In this document: in pieces, positions 56,159-64,000 of the stretch
Position numbering within the stretch: the stretch's first letter is position 1
How the letters are laid out: each line of letters opens with the position of its first letter
Source of the DNA: an uncultured Tenacibaculum sp.
Lineage (GTDB): Bacteria; Bacteroidota; Bacteroidia; Flavobacteriales; Flavobacteriaceae
Direction of reading: 5' to 3'
Assembly (NCBI RefSeq): GCF_947498805.1
Contig: NZ_CANMLT010000002.1
Span: 434,001-498,000 of the forward strand
DNA length: 64,000 nucleotides
Position numbers and translations under genes: made by a program
The notes under the pieces: generated by a model
The model's input: the letters and a program-made list of their open reading frames with translations, nothing else
Databases searched by the model: none
Told to the model about the DNA's origin: nothing

Positions 56159-57547
56159 ATGATGAATAGAAAAAAATTTCTTTCGCTTTCTGCAAAAGCC
56201 TCATTATTTTTAGGTTTATCTACAACAATCTCTTGTAAAGACGAAGAAAAGACCTCACAACTATTAAATAAAACCGCTAAAGGAAGTGCCTTTGCTCTAA
56301 CAGCTCCAAAAATAGATACCGTTAATGTTGGAATTATTGGTTGTGGAAACAGAGGACAGGTTTTAGTACAAATGTTCGATTGGTTAGTTAAAACTAACAA
56401 AGCCAATATTGTAGCCGTATCAGATCTTCAAAAAGACAAAACTGACAAACTCAATGAGCATTTACAAAAAACCCATAGTAAGATAGCAGATGCCTATTAT
56501 GGAAATCCTGATGAATGGAAAAAATTAGTTGATAGAGATGATATAGACCTTTTAATTATTGCTACACCATGGGAAATGCATACTCCAATGTCTTTGTACG
56601 GAATGGAAAAAGGAAAACATGTTGCCTGTGAGGTACCTATAGCCTATACCTTAGAAGATTGTTGGAAACTCATTGAAACTGCAGAACGCACTCAAAAGCA
56701 CTGCATGATGATGGAAAACTGCTGTTTTAATAACGAGGAGTTATGGGTTTTAAACATGGTTAACCAAGGAGTTTTTGGAGATTTAACTCATGCAGAAGGT
56801 GCTTATATTCATGATTTAAGAAAACACTTATTGGATGAAAAATATTATGAAGATCAATGGCGTATCAAACATCATTTAACAAAAGACGGAAATTTTTACA
56901 CTACGCACGGTTTAGGTCCTATTAGTCAATATATGGATATAGGACGTGGAGACACCTATGATCATGTAGTTTCTATGAGTTCTCGTGAAAAAAGCTTAAG
57001 TGACGCTGCAAAAAGAGTTAACATTAGTAAGTTTTCCAATGTCAAATGTGGTGATATGAATACCACCATGATCAAAACAAAACTTGGAAAAACCATAATG
57101 CTACAATTTGATGTGCACTCTGGTAGACCATATGATAGACTCAATACTGTAGTAGGTACCAAAGCTGTTCATGAAGGATATCCTTCTAAATTATATATCA
57201 ATGAAGAGGAACTGGCTTGGTGGGGACACAAATGGTTAGATGAAGAACAATACAAAGCTTATAGAGAAAAATACAACCATCCGCTTTGGGCAAAATTGAA
57301 ATCACAAATTTCTGACAATTCAGTTGGGCATGGAGGAATGGACTTTGTAATGATTTATCGTTTAATTAGGTGTTTAAACGAAGGTTTACCCTTAGATATT
57401 AATGTTTATGATAGTGTACTTTGGAGTGCTATTACTCCTCTATCAGAACTTTCTGTAGCTCAAAATAGTAGTTCTGTCAAAGTACCTGATTTTACTGGTG
57501 GTACATGGAAAAACAAAAACAAAACCGAGATGCTACGAGAAATATAA
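56159..57547 (+). CDS. Gfo/Idh/MocA family protein, GH109-like (alpha-N-acetylgalactosaminidase type)
   Basis: A 462-residue NAD-binding protein. N-terminal leader NRKKFLSLSAKASLFLG with a lipobox-like TISC; then Rossmann motif VGIIGCGNRGQ, the CEVPIAYTLEDCWKLIE segment, MMMENCCFNNEELWVLNMV, AYIHDLRKHLLDE, THGLGPISQYMDIGRGD, and the C-terminal FTGGTWK. This set is the GH109 pattern (NAD-dependent glycosidases that remove alpha-GalNAc) and not that of ordinary sugar dehydrogenases. It would be exported and lipid-anchored. Activity on GalNAc is inferred from family likeness. Confidence 0.85.
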   Translation: MMNRKKFLSLSAKASLFLGLSTTISCKDEEKTSQLLNKTAKGSAFALTAPKIDTVNVGIIGCGNRGQVLVQMFDWLVKTNKANIVAVSDLQKDKTDKLNEHLQKTHSKIADAYYGNPDEWKKLVDRDDIDLLIIATPWEMHTPMSLYGMEKGKHVACEVPIAYTLEDCWKLIETAERTQKHCMMMENCCFNNEELWVLNMVNQGVFGDLTHAEGAYIHDLRKHLLDEKYYEDQWRIKHHLTKDGNFYTTHGLGPISQYMDIGRGDTYDHVVSMSSREKSLSDAAKRVNISKFSNVKCGDMNTTMIKTKLGKTIMLQFDVHSGRPYDRLNTVVGTKAVHEGYPSKLYINEEELAWWGHKWLDEEQYKAYREKYNHPLWAKLKSQISDNSVGHGGMDFVMIYRLIRCLNEGLPLDINVYDSVLWSAITPLSELSVAQNSSSVKVPDFTGGTWKNKNKTEMLREI

Positions 57548-57580
57548 TTCCTTATAGCACAATACTAATAATATGATAGA

Positions 57581-57607
57581 GCCTCTTCTTCTGAAGAGGT
57601 TTTTTAC
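57581..57607 (+). terminator. Intrinsic terminator
   Basis: CCTCTTC and GAAGAGG around loop TTCT, followed by T residues. Confidence 0.8.
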
Positions 57608-57649
57608 TTTAAAAAAACAATGTATCTTTAGATCAATACTAAACAAACT

Positions 57650-58972
57650 ATGAGTAAAGACTACAATAGCTCGGTTTTTAAAGATTTATTAGACCGTTTA
57701 CAGCAAGAAAGTTGGCAATTAGAATTACTTATTTCGGGTTTTGCCATATTTGGTTTATTTTCCGCTATTGGTCCAATTGAAGCCAATTTTGAAATTGCCA
57801 AACATGATACTAAACTTGCAGAGACCATTCTTTGGTATACTATTAAAGTTTCCTGTTGGATTCTGATATCCAATCTTCTTATACACGTAATTCTTCGAGG
57901 GCTATGGATTGGAGCTTTAGGACTTCGATATGTTTCGGGAGATATTGATTACGATGAGTTAAAATATGTTCCCAAATTCACAAAACATTTACAGAAAAGA
58001 ATAGGTTCTTTTGATAGATATATTGGAAATCTTGAAAACTATTGTAGTATACTTTTTGCAGTTTCTTTTCTGTTTATATTTTACTTTTTAGCTTGCTTAT
58101 TTACCTTATTAAGTATACTCTTTACGGTATTCTTGTTTATGGATACAGATTTAGATGGAATCTGGGAAAAAATATCTGTTTTTATCGGAATAGTGCTTAT
58201 TTTGTTCATTTTAGCCGGTGCTTTTCTAACTTTTGTTGATTTTTTGAGTCAAGGTTTTTTAAAAAAGAAAAAATGGATTGCCAAACTGTATTTCCCTCTT
58301 TATAGAGTCTTTAGCATTATTACCTTGTCTTTTTTATACCGTCCGTTAGTATATAACTTTTTAGACAATCGCTTTGGAAGACGTTTAAGTTTTATACTCG
58401 TCCCTGTATATGTATTTATCTTGTTTTCTTCTACTTACTCTTATAATAAATCCAACTATTTAAAGGAAGATAGAAAGTCTTCAGAAGTATATGCAAATCC
58501 ACACAACTATGAAGATCAACTTAAAAGTAAAACAGATTTTATAAATACCGCTACCATTCCTTCTAAAATCATTAAAGATTCTCATTTAAACGTATTCATT
58601 GTTTTTAACGAGCGACTAGAAGATAAAATTTTTAACTTTAATAAAGATCTTAAACCAAAAGAAGATATTAGAGGGTTAAAATCAAAAATGTTCTTTTGGA
58701 ATGATTTTACACAAAATAGTGATAGCTTGGTAAATCAATATCACAAGACATTCAACGAGATGTTTTCTATATATATCGATTCGATTCAGTATCCTTCTAA
58801 ATTTATCGCTACTAAAAACAAACGCAAAGATCTAGGATATGAAACCTATATTAATATTGATTCATTGGCTGAAGGAGACCATGTCTTAAAAATAACGCGT
58901 AAACGTATTCGAAAAAAAGATACTTCCAATGTTATTATCTCAAAAATTCCTTTTTGGCATTTTAAAAAATAA
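57650..58972 (+). CDS. Unknown multi-pass membrane protein (paralogue of 19903-21231)
   Basis: A 440-residue paralogue of the protein at 19903. The N-terminal KDLLDRLQQESWQLELLI, the GLWIGALGLRYVSGDIDYDEL stretch (LRYVS-DIDY in both), the ENYCSILFAV segment and VFSIITLSFLYRPLVYNFLDN are shared, while the C-terminal soluble domains are more diverged. Six membrane segments are predicted. A near-consensus -7 element (TATCTTTA, 57623-57630) precedes it. An M28 peptidase follows with 65 bases between coding regions. No family recognised; function unknown. Confidence 0.8.
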   Translation: MSKDYNSSVFKDLLDRLQQESWQLELLISGFAIFGLFSAIGPIEANFEIAKHDTKLAETILWYTIKVSCWILISNLLIHVILRGLWIGALGLRYVSGDIDYDELKYVPKFTKHLQKRIGSFDRYIGNLENYCSILFAVSFLFIFYFLACLFTLLSILFTVFLFMDTDLDGIWEKISVFIGIVLILFILAGAFLTFVDFLSQGFLKKKKWIAKLYFPLYRVFSIITLSFLYRPLVYNFLDNRFGRRLSFILVPVYVFILFSSTYSYNKSNYLKEDRKSSEVYANPHNYEDQLKSKTDFINTATIPSKIIKDSHLNVFIVFNERLEDKIFNFNKDLKPKEDIRGLKSKMFFWNDFTQNSDSLVNQYHKTFNEMFSIYIDSIQYPSKFIATKNKRKDLGYETYINIDSLAEGDHVLKITRKRIRKKDTSNVIISKIPFWHFKK

Positions 58973-59037
58973 TATTGTATTGCAATGATTTTGATTTACC
59001 ACGTCTAACCAATAAGTTAACCTTAAAACTTATTCAA

Positions 59038-60369
59038 ATGAAAACATACATAACTACACTTTTCTTAGGAATTTCCCTTTGTTTATCAGCTCAAACGGAT
59101 GCTAAAATTTATGATATCATACATGCTATTTCAGCAGATAGAATAAAAGCTGATATAACCACTTTAGCCAATTTTGGTACTAGGCATACTTTAAGCGATA
59201 CCATTTCTGATACCAGAGGGATCGGTGCAGCTAGAAGATGGATTAAATCTGAGTTTGATAAAATTTCAAAAGACTGCAATAATTGCTTAGATGTATTTTA
59301 TCAAAAAGATTTGGTTAAAAAAGGAACTAATGATAGAATTACAAAAGATGTTTGGGTGGTTAATGTAGTTGCGGTTCAAAAAGGAAAAAAGAATCCAAAT
59401 AATTATATCATCATGAGTGGTGATATTGATTCTCGAATTTCAGACCCAAACAACTTTACAGATGACGCGCCAGGAGCAAATGATAATGCTACTGGAATGG
59501 CTGGAGCAATAGAAGCTGCACGTGTATTAAGTAAATATTCTTTTGACAATAGTATTATTTATGTGGGGCTTTCTGGTGAAGAGCAAGGGTTATTTGGAGG
59601 AAAAGGATTGGCTGCCCATGCTAAAGAAAAAGGCTGGAATATTTTAGGAGTGATGAACAATGATATGATTGGAAACATCAAAGGTGTTGATGGAGTTATA
59701 GACAATCGTACTTTTAGAATTTTTTCTGAACCTACCCCTCCTACTGAAACTGAACGTCAACGAAGAGCAAGACGTTTTTATGGTGGCGAAGTAGACGGTA
59801 TTTCTCGTCAATTAGCGCGATATATTTATAAAACTACTAAAACTTATATGCCTGAAATGAATCCGAAAATGGTATATCGCTTAGATAGATTCGGAAGAGG
59901 TGGTCATCACCGTCCATTTAACGATGCTGGGTTTCCTGGAATACGTATTATGGAAGCTCATGAAAACTACACGCAACAACATCAAGATATAAGATCAGAA
60001 AACGGAATAGAATACGGAGATAAACTTAAGTTTGTTAATTTTGATTATGCCAAAAAGCTAACTGCTGTAAATGCTATAAATTTAGCAAGTGTAGCAACGG
60101 CCCCAACTTCACCTAATAATGTTGCTATTGGAGGAATTGTAGAACCTTCTGTTAAACTTAAATGGGACAAAGTTGATGGAGCAAAAGGATATAAAATTTA
60201 TTGGAGAGACACTACTTCTCCTACTTGGGATCATAGCAGGTATGTTGGAGACCTTTCAGAGTTTACCTTAGAAGGAATTGTTATAGATAATTATTTCTTT
60301 GGTGTATCGGCTGTTGGTGAAAATGGATATGAAAGTATTGTTGCCTTTCCTTCCAAAATAATTAGATAA
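59038..60369 (+). CDS. Exported M28 family metallopeptidase with C-terminal FN3-like domain
   Basis: A 443-residue exported peptidase. ATG 59038 gives the signal peptide MKTYITTLFLGISLCLSAQ. M28 metal site: D129 in SGDIDSR (where most M28 enzymes have His in GHxDS), D149 in PGANDNATG, E181/E182 in SGEEQGL, D209 in NNDMIG and a late His in MEAHENY. Residues about 355-443 (SPNNVAIGGIVEPSVKLKW, then GAKGYKIYWRD) form a fibronectin type III-like domain. It sits 2 bases before a YdeI-like gene, so it starts a likely four-gene transcript. Confidence 0.88.
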   Translation: MKTYITTLFLGISLCLSAQTDAKIYDIIHAISADRIKADITTLANFGTRHTLSDTISDTRGIGAARRWIKSEFDKISKDCNNCLDVFYQKDLVKKGTNDRITKDVWVVNVVAVQKGKKNPNNYIIMSGDIDSRISDPNNFTDDAPGANDNATGMAGAIEAARVLSKYSFDNSIIYVGLSGEEQGLFGGKGLAAHAKEKGWNILGVMNNDMIGNIKGVDGVIDNRTFRIFSEPTPPTETERQRRARRFYGGEVDGISRQLARYIYKTTKTYMPEMNPKMVYRLDRFGRGGHHRPFNDAGFPGIRIMEAHENYTQQHQDIRSENGIEYGDKLKFVNFDYAKKLTAVNAINLASVATAPTSPNNVAIGGIVEPSVKLKWDKVDGAKGYKIYWRDTTSPTWDHSRYVGDLSEFTLEGIVIDNYFFGVSAVGENGYESIVAFPSKIIR

Positions 60370-60371
60370 AC

Positions 60372-60950
60372 ATGAGTAAAAACAGGCCTCAGCTATATTT
60401 TAAAACTGATATTGAGTGGAGAGCATGGTTACTTGAAAACCATGATAAAAGTACTGGTGTTAATTTAATTTTATATAAAGTAGAATCAAATACTCCAAGC
60501 ATGCGATGGGAAGAAGCTGTGAAAGTTGCTTTGTGCTTTGGTTGGATTGACTCTACCGTAAAAAGCTTAGGTGATGGAAAACGTCAACAATATTTTTGTC
60601 CGAGAAAACCTAAAAGAGTTTGGAGTGCTTTAAATAAAAGATATATTGATGAATTGTTATCTGAAAAGTTAATACATCAATCAGGCTTAAAATCAATTGA
60701 AACAGCAAAAGAGAACGGTTCTTGGTCTTCTTTAGACAATGTGGAAAATCTTATTATCCCTAAAGACTTACAAATTGAGTTTGACAAGAATCCTGTTGCT
60801 TATTCAAATTATCAAAATTTTGCACGATCTTATCGAAAAGGATATTTATATTGGCTTTTTAGTGCCAAAAGAGAAGCTACACGATTAAAGAGAATTACTG
60901 AAATAATTCAGCTTTGTGAAGCCAACCAAAAACAAAAAGGAACATGGTAA
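60372..60950 (+). CDS. YdeI/OmpD-associated family protein
   Basis: A 192-residue soluble protein of the YdeI/OmpD-associated type: opening YFKTDIEWRAWLLENHDKS, central EAVKVALCFGWIDSTVKSLG, QYFCPRKPKRVWSALNKRYI, and a C-terminal FARSYRKGYLYWLFSAKREATR. The family is annotated in relation to bacteriocin or polymyxin tolerance, but its activity is not established. It lies between the M28 gene (2-base gap) and the epimerase gene (7-base overlap). Confidence 0.88.
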   Translation: MSKNRPQLYFKTDIEWRAWLLENHDKSTGVNLILYKVESNTPSMRWEEAVKVALCFGWIDSTVKSLGDGKRQQYFCPRKPKRVWSALNKRYIDELLSEKLIHQSGLKSIETAKENGSWSSLDNVENLIIPKDLQIEFDKNPVAYSNYQNFARSYRKGYLYWLFSAKREATRLKRITEIIQLCEANQKQKGTW

Positions 60951-61831
60951 AAGTTTTAATCACTGGAGGAACCGGGTTAATAGGAAAACAACTTCAGGAT
61001 CTTTTAAGAGCCAATAAATGCGAAGTTTCTATACTTACTCGCTCTCCTCAAAATAAAAATGAATTTCATTGGAACATTTCCGAAAACTATATTGATGTTA
61101 AAGCTTTTGAAGGAGTAACGCATATTATTCATTTAGCAGGAGCAGGAATTGCCGACAAACGATGGACTACCAAAAGAAAAAAAGAGCTTATAAATAGTAG
61201 AGTTCAATCTGCCAACTTACTATTTCAAAAAGTACAAGAATTACAAATTCCATTAAAAGGGTTTATTTCCGCATCCGGAATTGGGTATTACGGTGCTAAG
61301 ACTTCAGACAAAATTTTTACAGAAGAAGATCGTCCAGAAAATGATTTTATTTCTAACATTTGCGTCCAATGGGAAAATGCTGCTTTACAATTTCAAAAAA
61401 TTGATGTTCCTGTTACTATTCTCCGTACTGGGGTAGTTTTAACCAAAACAGGTGGAGCACTGACTAAAATGAATACTCCCCTCTTTTTATCTGCCTTAGG
61501 TAATGGACAACAATACGTTCCTTGGATTCATATCAAAGATCTGTGTAATTTATATCTTGAAACTGTACATAATACAAACTTTAAAGGGATATTCAATGCT
61601 GTAGCACCCCAGCACCAAACTAATGAAAGCTTTACAAATACATTGGGCAAAACCATTCAAAAAGCAGTATTTCCAATCAATGCTCCTTCTTTTGTTTTAA
61701 AAACTGCCTTAGGAGAAATGGCTTATATACTATTAAAAGGAAGTAGAGTTTCTGCTGATAAAACATCTAAATTGTATAATTATATTTTTGCAGATTTAAC
61801 AGCAGCCTTAAACAATCTCTACAATGAATAA
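60944..61831 (+). CDS. TIGR01777 family NAD(P)-dependent epimerase/dehydratase-like protein
   Basis: A 295-residue short-chain-dehydrogenase-type protein. Nucleotide loop VLITGGTGLIGKQL at the start, FISASGIGYYGAKT containing the usual SxxxYYG, VPWIHIKDLCNLYLE, and the C-terminal DUF1731 part (FPINAPSFVLKTALGEMAYILLKGSRVS in two pieces: FPINAPSFVLKTALGEM and ILLKGSRVSADK). Related to YfcH and plant SulA-like proteins. Substrate unknown. Overlaps both neighbours by 7-8 bases, so it is translationally coupled. Confidence 0.9.
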   Translation: MVKVLITGGTGLIGKQLQDLLRANKCEVSILTRSPQNKNEFHWNISENYIDVKAFEGVTHIIHLAGAGIADKRWTTKRKKELINSRVQSANLLFQKVQELQIPLKGFISASGIGYYGAKTSDKIFTEEDRPENDFISNICVQWENAALQFQKIDVPVTILRTGVVLTKTGGALTKMNTPLFLSALGNGQQYVPWIHIKDLCNLYLETVHNTNFKGIFNAVAPQHQTNESFTNTLGKTIQKAVFPINAPSFVLKTALGEMAYILLKGSRVSADKTSKLYNYIFADLTAALNNLYNE

Positions 61832-62501
61832 CAAGCTCGTTAACCCTGTTTGGTCTTCGTTAGAAGAGACCCATAAAAAGTTTTCTATTCAATACGATGA
61901 AGTTACTTTTTATCAGCCTACTATTTGTCCATTTGGTGCATTCACCAATACCAAGAAAACTGAACATGCTTTAAATGAATATTCAAAACTAACAGATTCA
62001 TTTTTTCTAGTTTCAGAAAGTAAAACTCCTACATATGATACTTCAAAAATCATATTAGATAAAAAAATCGAAGGAGTTCAAATGGTTTTAGAGAATATAC
62101 AAGAAGTTACTATAACAGAAGAAATTGTTCCTTTAACTGAAAAAAATGTGGATGAAATCTATAACCTGATTTGGTTAGTAATGCCAGGGTACTATAAAAA
62201 AAGAACGTTTGATATGGGAAAATACTTTGGAATTTTTAAAAATGAACAATTAGTAGCCATAGCAGGCCAACGTATGCAAACAAATGATTTTATAGAAGTA
62301 AGTGGTGTGGTTACACATCCTGATTTTACTAAAAGAGGATTTGCTAAACAACTAACCCAACATGTTACAAAAGATATTATAGAAGACGGAAAACATCCTA
62401 TTTTACACACCACTAAAGGAAATCCAGCTATTAAACTTTATGAAAAACTAGGATACCAACTCACAAGAGATATGAATTGGTGGTACTTCACCAAAAAATA
62501 A
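61824..62501 (+). CDS. GNAT family N-acetyltransferase
   Basis: A 225-residue protein. The C-terminal half has the GNAT acetyl-CoA site: IEVSGVVTHPDFTKRGFAKQL (VVTHPDFTKRGFAK is the motif A strand and loop), then HTTKGNPAIKLYEKLGY. The N-terminal 110 residues are a separate, less recognisable domain, as in FR47-like acetyltransferases. It overlaps the epimerase gene by 8 bases and ends the transcript before a terminator. Substrate unknown. Confidence 0.87.
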   Translation: MNNKLVNPVWSSLEETHKKFSIQYDEVTFYQPTICPFGAFTNTKKTEHALNEYSKLTDSFFLVSESKTPTYDTSKIILDKKIEGVQMVLENIQEVTITEEIVPLTEKNVDEIYNLIWLVMPGYYKKRTFDMGKYFGIFKNEQLVAIAGQRMQTNDFIEVSGVVTHPDFTKRGFAKQLTQHVTKDIIEDGKHPILHTTKGNPAIKLYEKLGYQLTRDMNWWYFTKK

Positions 62502-62529
62502 AAGCTCAGAATTTCTTCTGAGCTTTTTT
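62499..62529. terminator. Intrinsic terminator
   Basis: AAAGCTCAGAA (62501-62511) pairs with TTCTGAGCTTT (62516-62526); lies between the convergent GNAT and DUF6263 genes. Confidence 0.85.
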
Positions 62530-62547
62530 ATATTTCCGTTTTACGAA

Positions 62548-63285
62548 TTATATTTTGGTGGTAGTCATAGTCAATACCTGCTTCATCTTTTGCCCCATTA
62601 TATCCATGTTCATGTCAATAGTTAAGTTTGAAACATTTCCAGTTTTTCTCTCTATGTAGGCAGTTCCTGTTAATGTTCCCGCACCAACTTCAGAAATAGT
62701 TCCTGATATACCAATAGTTACTTTATCATTATCAATAGCAGTAATTTTGTACTCATAGTTCATTTTTACTCCCTCACCAGTTGTTTTAGATTCTTTCCAA
62801 GCTGTACCTACTTCAACCGCTTCTTTTGGATACATAATACCGTTTGAATTCTCCTTAAAAGCATCAGCGCTTGCAGTACCTGAAATTACCTTTGTTTCTT
62901 TAACCTCTCCCAATTTATCATAAGTAAACCCCATTACCGATTCTAAAAGAGGCTTCATCTTTACATGTGCTCCTTTTGCAAATGGGTTCATATCCTCTTC
63001 TTTTACATTTGAATCATACTTTATCGTCTTCCCTTGGGCCATCATATCAATTGTAGCATGTGTAAACTTCATCTCAGTACTATAATAATCATTTTCAAAT
63101 CCTGTAACCTTCATACTCATATCCATATTGATATCTAAATCCATCATTCCAATCATGTTCTGCTTCATGTTCATTTTTACTAAATAAACATCTCCTTACT
63201 CATAGTTCAAACGAAGTAAAGCTTTTTCTTGTGCTATTCCCACAGCAGAAATGGCCAACAATAAAAATAGTACTATTTTTTTCAT
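62548..63285 (-). pseudogene. DUF6263 family exported protein interrupted by one in-frame TAA
   Basis: On the minus strand ATG 63285 starts a perfect signal peptide (MKKIVLFLLLAISAVGIAQ) followed by EKALLRLNYE, then TAA (63198-63196), and the same frame continues GDVYLVKMNMKQ and 200 more residues to the stop at 62548. The downstream part alone (start 63174, 208 residues) has the DUF6263 pattern (GTAWKESKTTGEG, VSNLTIDMNMDIMGQ) but no signal peptide. One base change from AAA (Lys) to TAA explains the break. It is a recent nonsense mutation, a sequencing error, or a read-through case. Function of the family unknown. Confidence 0.85.
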
Positions 63286-63376
63286 GTTTTTTTTTTTTAA
63301 TTAGCTGGCAATATACACAAATATCCCTCCCTCTCATGGAAGCAACTAGTTACATATAGATAATTTATTTGGCTAT

Positions 63377-63410
63377 TTTTTAACACTCCCTTAAAAAAAG
63401 AGTGTTAAAA
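63377..63410. repeat. 11-base perfect inverted repeat in the divergent promoter region
   Basis: TTTTAACACTC (63377-63387) and GAGTGTTAAAA (63400-63410), 12 bases apart, between the DUF6263 gene and the E1 gene. There is no T tract after it on either side, so it looks more like an operator than a terminator. Confidence 0.5.
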
Positions 63411-63491
63411 TTGAAAAATTATCAAATAAACTTTGATTCTATATTTTTTTTAGTCACATTTGATATTCCTTAAAAACCTTAGAATTCAAAA

Positions 63492-64000
63492 ATGAACAAC
63501 TTACAATCAGCTATACAATTCAATAAAAACAAACTCAGTAATACAACACTTCTTGATCTCTACAAAAAGATGTTATTACCAAGGATGATTGAAGAAAAAA
63601 TGTTAATTCTTCTTCGACAAGGTAAAATATCTAAATGGTTTAGTGGTATTGGACAAGAAGCTATTTCTGTTGGAGTTACTTCTGTTTTATCAAAAGAGGA
63701 ATACATTCTACCGATGCATAGAAACTTAGGAGTTTTTACCTCAAGGGAAATTCCATTACATCGTCTTTTTTCTCAATGGCAAGGAAAAGCCAATGGTTTT
63801 ACAAAAGGAAGAGATCGAAGTTTTCACTTTGGTACTCAAGACTACAAAGTAATAGGAATGATTTCTCATTTAGGACCTCAATTAGGAATTGCTGATGGAA
63901 TTGCCTTAGCTAACAAATTAAAAGAGAACAATCAAGTTTGTGCCGTTTTTACAGGAGATGGTGGTACTAGTGAGGGTGATTTTCATGAAGCTTTAAATGT
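63492..64000 (+). CDS. 2-oxoacid dehydrogenase E1 component, alpha part (3' end outside window)
   Basis: The first 169 codons of a thiamine-diphosphate-dependent E1. Seen: LPRMIEEKMLILLRQGKISKWFSGIGQEAI, split here as LPRMIEEKMLILL and GKISKWFSGIGQEAI, the LPMHRNLGVF segment, GRDRSFHFG, HLGPQLGIADGIALA, and the TPP-binding FTGDGGTSEGDFHEALN. In flavobacteria such genes often encode a fused alpha-beta E1 of about 660 residues for branched-chain 2-oxoacids; the window ends too early to see a beta part. Start ATG 63492 is the first in frame. Confidence 0.92.
   Translation, partial: MNNLQSAIQFNKNKLSNTTLLDLYKKMLLPRMIEEKMLILLRQGKISKWFSGIGQEAISVGVTSVLSKEEYILPMHRNLGVFTSREIPLHRLFSQWQGKANGFTKGRDRSFHFGTQDYKVIGMISHLGPQLGIADGIALANKLKENNQVCAVFTGDGGTSEGDFHEALN

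Noticed and set aside
56159..57547. Ordinary sugar dehydrogenase or inositol 2-dehydrogenase
   Set aside because: The MMMENCC, HGLGPISQ and GGTWK segments are specific to the GH109 group.
63286..63300. Poly-T/A run before the DUF6263 gene as phase-variable tract
   Set aside because: A run of about 13 bases is possible for slippage, but the region is AT-rich throughout and nothing shows variation; the gene's break is a stop codon, not a frameshift.

Overview
The window is a stretch of chromosome from a marine-type member of the Flavobacteriaceae (Bacteroidota). The evidence is strong AT richness, type IX secretion (T9SS) C-terminal sorting domains, SusC-like and other TonB-type outer-membrane barrels, lipoboxes of the form S/A-C after short leaders, DUF3822 and DUF6263 family proteins, and many promoters with the Bacteroidota -7 element TAnnTTTG (best case TTTG-N19-TAnnTTTG before pyrR). 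A genus cannot be fixed; Tenacibaculum or Polaribacter relatives are a guess. No rRNA, tRNA, CRISPR array, insertion sequence, prophage or plasmid module was seen. The window cuts the first gene at its 5' end and the last gene (an E1 dehydrogenase) at its 3' end.

Layout. 1-2.5 kb: unknown membrane-anchored protein, DUF3822, rsmD and a small STAS-like protein. 2.5-7.7 kb: ABC-F ATPase, a TlpA-like lipoprotein without redox cysteines, and a DEAD-box RNA helicase with a structured leader. 7.7-11.5 kb: an amino-sugar-salvage-like set (sodium symporter, nucleotidyltransferase, NahK-like kinase). 11.5-15.3 kb: two tandem receptor-L-domain lipoproteins. 15.4-23.1 kb: S9 peptidase, htpG, an unknown membrane protein and a DUF885 peptidase. 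23.2-28.3 kb: a double-glycine-leader cysteine-rich peptide, a divergent TPR/AraC sensor-regulator, a duplicated EF-hand/LRR T9SS cargo and a propeller-SnoaL fusion. 28.3-30.4 kb: an ECF sigma/anti-sigma pair divergent from a DUF6249 membrane protein, then an empty region. 30.4-35.3 kb: MacAB-type export operon and a DCC-family oxidoreductase. 35.3-39.6 kb: vitamin B12 uptake (cobalamin riboswitch, btuB-like receptor, btuF-like lipoprotein, PqqB-like metallo-hydrolase). 39.6-46.3 kb: AlkB, unknown lipoprotein and membrane protein, M1 aminopeptidase, SulP transporter. 46.4-50 kb: pyrR-pyrB-STAS-T9SS peptide-rnz operon and a CoA-binding protein. 50-55 kb: tandem outer-membrane barrels. 55-62.5 kb: FabH, GH109-like oxidoreductase/glycosidase, a paralogue of the 20 kb membrane protein, M28 peptidase, YdeI-like protein, TIGR01777 epimerase and GNAT. 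62.5-64 kb: a DUF6263 gene broken by one in-frame stop, and the E1 gene.

Most striking: (1) two divergent promoters of identical form, GTAACC-N17-GTCATA, facing the ECF sigma operon and the DUF6249 gene, which predict an autoregulated two-target circuit; (2) the sigma gene has no ATG/GTG/TTG that would include region 2.1, so an ATT start is likely; (3) a GG-leader peptide whose six cysteines follow a C-C-CC-C-C cystine-knot-like order; (4) a T9SS protein made only of a signal peptide and a sorting domain, inside a pyrimidine/RNase Z operon; (5) the DUF6263 gene interrupted by a single TAA; (6) a B12 locus where the riboswitch controls only the receptor side while btuF and a metallo-hydrolase lipoprotein are transcribed away from it.
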